Assembly (NCBI GenBank): GCA_049654905.1
Contig: JBASIS010000118.1
Coordinates: forward strand, 1-7,619
Length of the DNA: 7,619 bases
Origin: M0108 sp049654905
Lineage (GTDB): Bacteria; Pseudomonadota; Gammaproteobacteria; Chromatiales; Chromatiaceae
Reading direction: 5' to 3'
Positions 6,571-7,619 of the stretch are shown piece after piece (the stretch's first letter is position 1; each line of letters opens with the position of its first letter). Below the pieces are notes generated by a model. That model ran no database searches. It was not told where the DNA came from and saw only the letters and a list, made by a program, of their open reading frames with translations. The translations under genes and the position numbers were made by a program.

Positions 6571-7413
6571 ATGGCTAAGCACAAAAACAAAAACAAGAAG
6601 AAGAAACCGGAAATCACGGCTCCCGTTCAGGAACCCGTCGTCGCCCTAACCCGAAAGCTTTACGACCAGGAATTGGCCAAGCTGCATGTGGAACTGGTCA
6701 AGCTGCAGGAGTGGGTGGTCCATCATGGGCTGAAGGTGTGCGTCGTCTTCGAGGGTCGCGATGGGGCCGGCAAGGGCGGCACCATCAAGGCGATCACCGA
6801 GCGGGTGAGCCCCCGGGTATTCCGGGTGGTGGCGCTGCCCGCCCCGACGGAGCGGGAGAAGTCCCAGATGTATGCCCAGCGCTACATGCCCTATTTCCCG
6901 GCGGCGGGCGAGGTCGTCATCTTTGACCGCAGTTGGTACAACCGCGCCGGGGTCGAGCGGGTCATGGGCTTCTGCACCGAGGAGCAGGCCCAGAAGTTCC
7001 TGAAGATGACCCCCCTGGTCGAGCGGGCCATGGTTGATTCGGGCATCATCCTCGTCAAATACTGGCTGGAGGTCAGCCCGGAGGAACAGACGCGCCGGCT
7101 GGAGGGGCGCATCGACGACGGCCGTAAGATCTGGAAGCTGTCGCCCATGGATCTCAAGTCCTATAGCCGCTGGGATGATTACACCAAGGCGCGTGACGAG
7201 ATGTTCGCCGCCACCGATAGCGCCTGGGCCCCCTGGTACGTCGCCAATTCCGAAAACAAGAAACGGGTGCGGCTCAACGTCATCCACCATCTGCTGAGCC
7301 GCATCCCCTACGAGGAAGTGCCCTACGAGAAGGTCAAACTGCCGGATCGTAAGAAGCTGGACCGCTACAAGTCGCCCGATTACCCCTTCAGATTCATTCC
7401 CGAGATCTATTGA
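6571..7413 (+). CDS. ppk2: Polyphosphate kinase 2, class I (one-domain)
   Basis: A 280-residue PPK2 that reversibly moves phosphate between polyphosphate and nucleoside diphosphates, mainly making GTP or ATP from polyphosphate in characterised class I enzymes. Visible motifs: Walker A GRDGAGKGG (62-70, with K68), the APTEREKSQ stretch (91-99), Walker B VIFDRSWYNRAGVERVMGF (116-134, with D119 and R120), and the lid region with RRLEGRIDD and KIWKLSPMDLKSYSRWDDY further on. The C-terminus (IPYEEVPYEKVKLP) is also typical of the Pseudomonas PA0141-like group. No residue of the core motifs is missing. The start at 6571 is set by a ribosome site and gives the common one-domain length. The first 12 residues are lysine-rich (seven lysines), encoded by an A-rich tract unlike the rest of the gene. 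It stands alone behind its own likely promoter; no exopolyphosphatase or ppk1 is nearby. Confidence 0.95.
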   Translation: MAKHKNKNKKKKPEITAPVQEPVVALTRKLYDQELAKLHVELVKLQEWVVHHGLKVCVVFEGRDGAGKGGTIKAITERVSPRVFRVVALPAPTEREKSQMYAQRYMPYFPAAGEVVIFDRSWYNRAGVERVMGFCTEEQAQKFLKMTPLVERAMVDSGIILVKYWLEVSPEEQTRRLEGRIDDGRKIWKLSPMDLKSYSRWDDYTKARDEMFAATDSAWAPWYVANSENKKRVRLNVIHHLLSRIPYEEVPYEKVKLPDRKKLDRYKSPDYPFRFIPEIY

Positions 7414-7440
7414 TGGCCACGGTGGGGTGAATGTCCCTAG

Positions 7441-7494
7441 CCGCCCGGGCCGGCGGGCCCCCTGTCCCCCTGTCCCCCAGGGGGGACCCGCCGG
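7441..7494. terminator. GC-rich hairpin region between convergent genes, probable terminator
   Basis: CCGGCGGG (7450-7457) pairs perfectly with CCCGCCGG (7487-7494), and TCCCCC (7465-7470) can extend it by pairing with GGGGGA (7481-7486). It sits between the ppk2 stop and the stop of a converging gene, so it may end transcripts from both sides. No T-tract follows on either strand. An alternative small stem, CCGCC (7441-7445) with GGCGG (7452-7456), would compete for the same 5' arm. Confidence 0.5.
7458..7479 (+). repeat. Short tandem repeat CCCCCTGT, two and a half copies
   Basis: CCCCCTGT occurs at 7458-7465 and 7466-7473, followed by a partial third unit CCCCC and then AG. It forms much of the 5' side and loop of the hairpin described over the same bases. 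Its low complexity makes it prone to replication slippage. Confidence 0.7.
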
Positions 7495-7502
7495 AGAGGA
7501 GC

Positions 7503-7619
7503 CTATTGATAGGCTTCGATCACGGGGTTGTAGGTCGAGGTGGGTTCCAGCTTGTCGATAGTCAAAATGCCGTAATCGATAGCCGGATCGCCTGGCCAGT
7601 AGCTGAAGTCGCCCTGTAC
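7503..7619 (-). CDS. Unidentified protein, C-terminal 38 residues only (partial)
   Basis: The minus strand is open from the right edge to a TAG at 7503-7505 and gives 38 residues ending DPAIDYGILTIDKLEP and then STYNPVIEAYQ. The composition is balanced, unlike the arginine/proline-rich shadow frames elsewhere in the window, which suggests real coding sequence. I do not recognise the family. The gene converges on ppk2, with 89 bases between the stops. The stop codon lies in a small inverted repeat, GCCTA-TTGA-TAGGC (7501-7514). Confidence 0.6.
   Translation of the reverse strand, partial: VQGDFSYWPGDPAIDYGILTIDKLEPTSTYNPVIEAYQ

Noticed and set aside
6256..6582. N-terminal extension of the exporter to an ATG at 6582
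   Set aside because: The added 109 residues are arginine/proline-rich, unlike the family, and would cross the ppk2 promoter and start.
1..7619. Phage, transposon, CRISPR, toxin-antitoxin or other defence system
   Set aside because: No transposase, integrase, spaced repeats, terminal inverted repeats or small paired genes are visible; all substantial coding space is taken by recognisable metabolic or transport genes.

Overview
The window is 7.6 kb of GC-rich, densely coded bacterial chromosome. The fused LplT-PlsC-acyl-ACP synthetase, the one-domain class I PPK2 and the fused ThrE-type exporter suggest a proteobacterium, probably a gammaproteobacterium of the purple sulfur (Chromatiales) kind. 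This is inference from gene content and composition; there is no rRNA or other marker gene. No mobile element, CRISPR array, tRNA, rRNA or phage gene was seen.

Layout. Bases 2-1407 (+) hold a NodB-fold polysaccharide deacetylase homologue whose 5' end lies before the window, coupled by an ATGA overlap to a GNAT acetyltransferase. They converge, with a 10-base gap, on a very large minus-strand gene (1418-4876). That gene encodes three modules in one chain: an LplT-like lysophospholipid flippase, a PlsC-type acyltransferase and an acyl-ACP synthetase. Upstream of it on the same strand is a fused ThrE/YjjP-YjjB-type exporter (4975-6255). A 315-base divergent intergenic region (6256-6570) then carries the likely promoters for the exporter and for ppk2. 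The class I polyphosphate kinase 2 gene (6571-7413, +) follows. After a GC-rich hairpin region, the last 38 codons of an unidentified minus-strand gene (7503-7619) run off the window.

How the genes fit together. The flippase-acyltransferase-synthetase is a self-contained lysophospholipid repair unit: it brings lysophospholipid in, activates a fatty acid on ACP and re-acylates. The exporter is a ten-segment or similar inner-membrane transporter whose substrate cannot be read from sequence (threonine/serine or dicarboxylate are the precedents). PPK2 interconverts polyphosphate and nucleoside di/triphosphates. The deacetylase/acetyltransferase pair may act on an envelope sugar, but nothing in the sequence proves that. 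These look like independent housekeeping or accessory transcription units; I see no convincing evidence for a new multi-gene system.

The items most worth a second look are the substituted metal-binding motif of the deacetylase, the low-GC patches and unusual leader of the exporter gene, the lysine-rich tail and structured leader of PPK2, and the repeat-containing hairpin between the convergent genes near the right edge.
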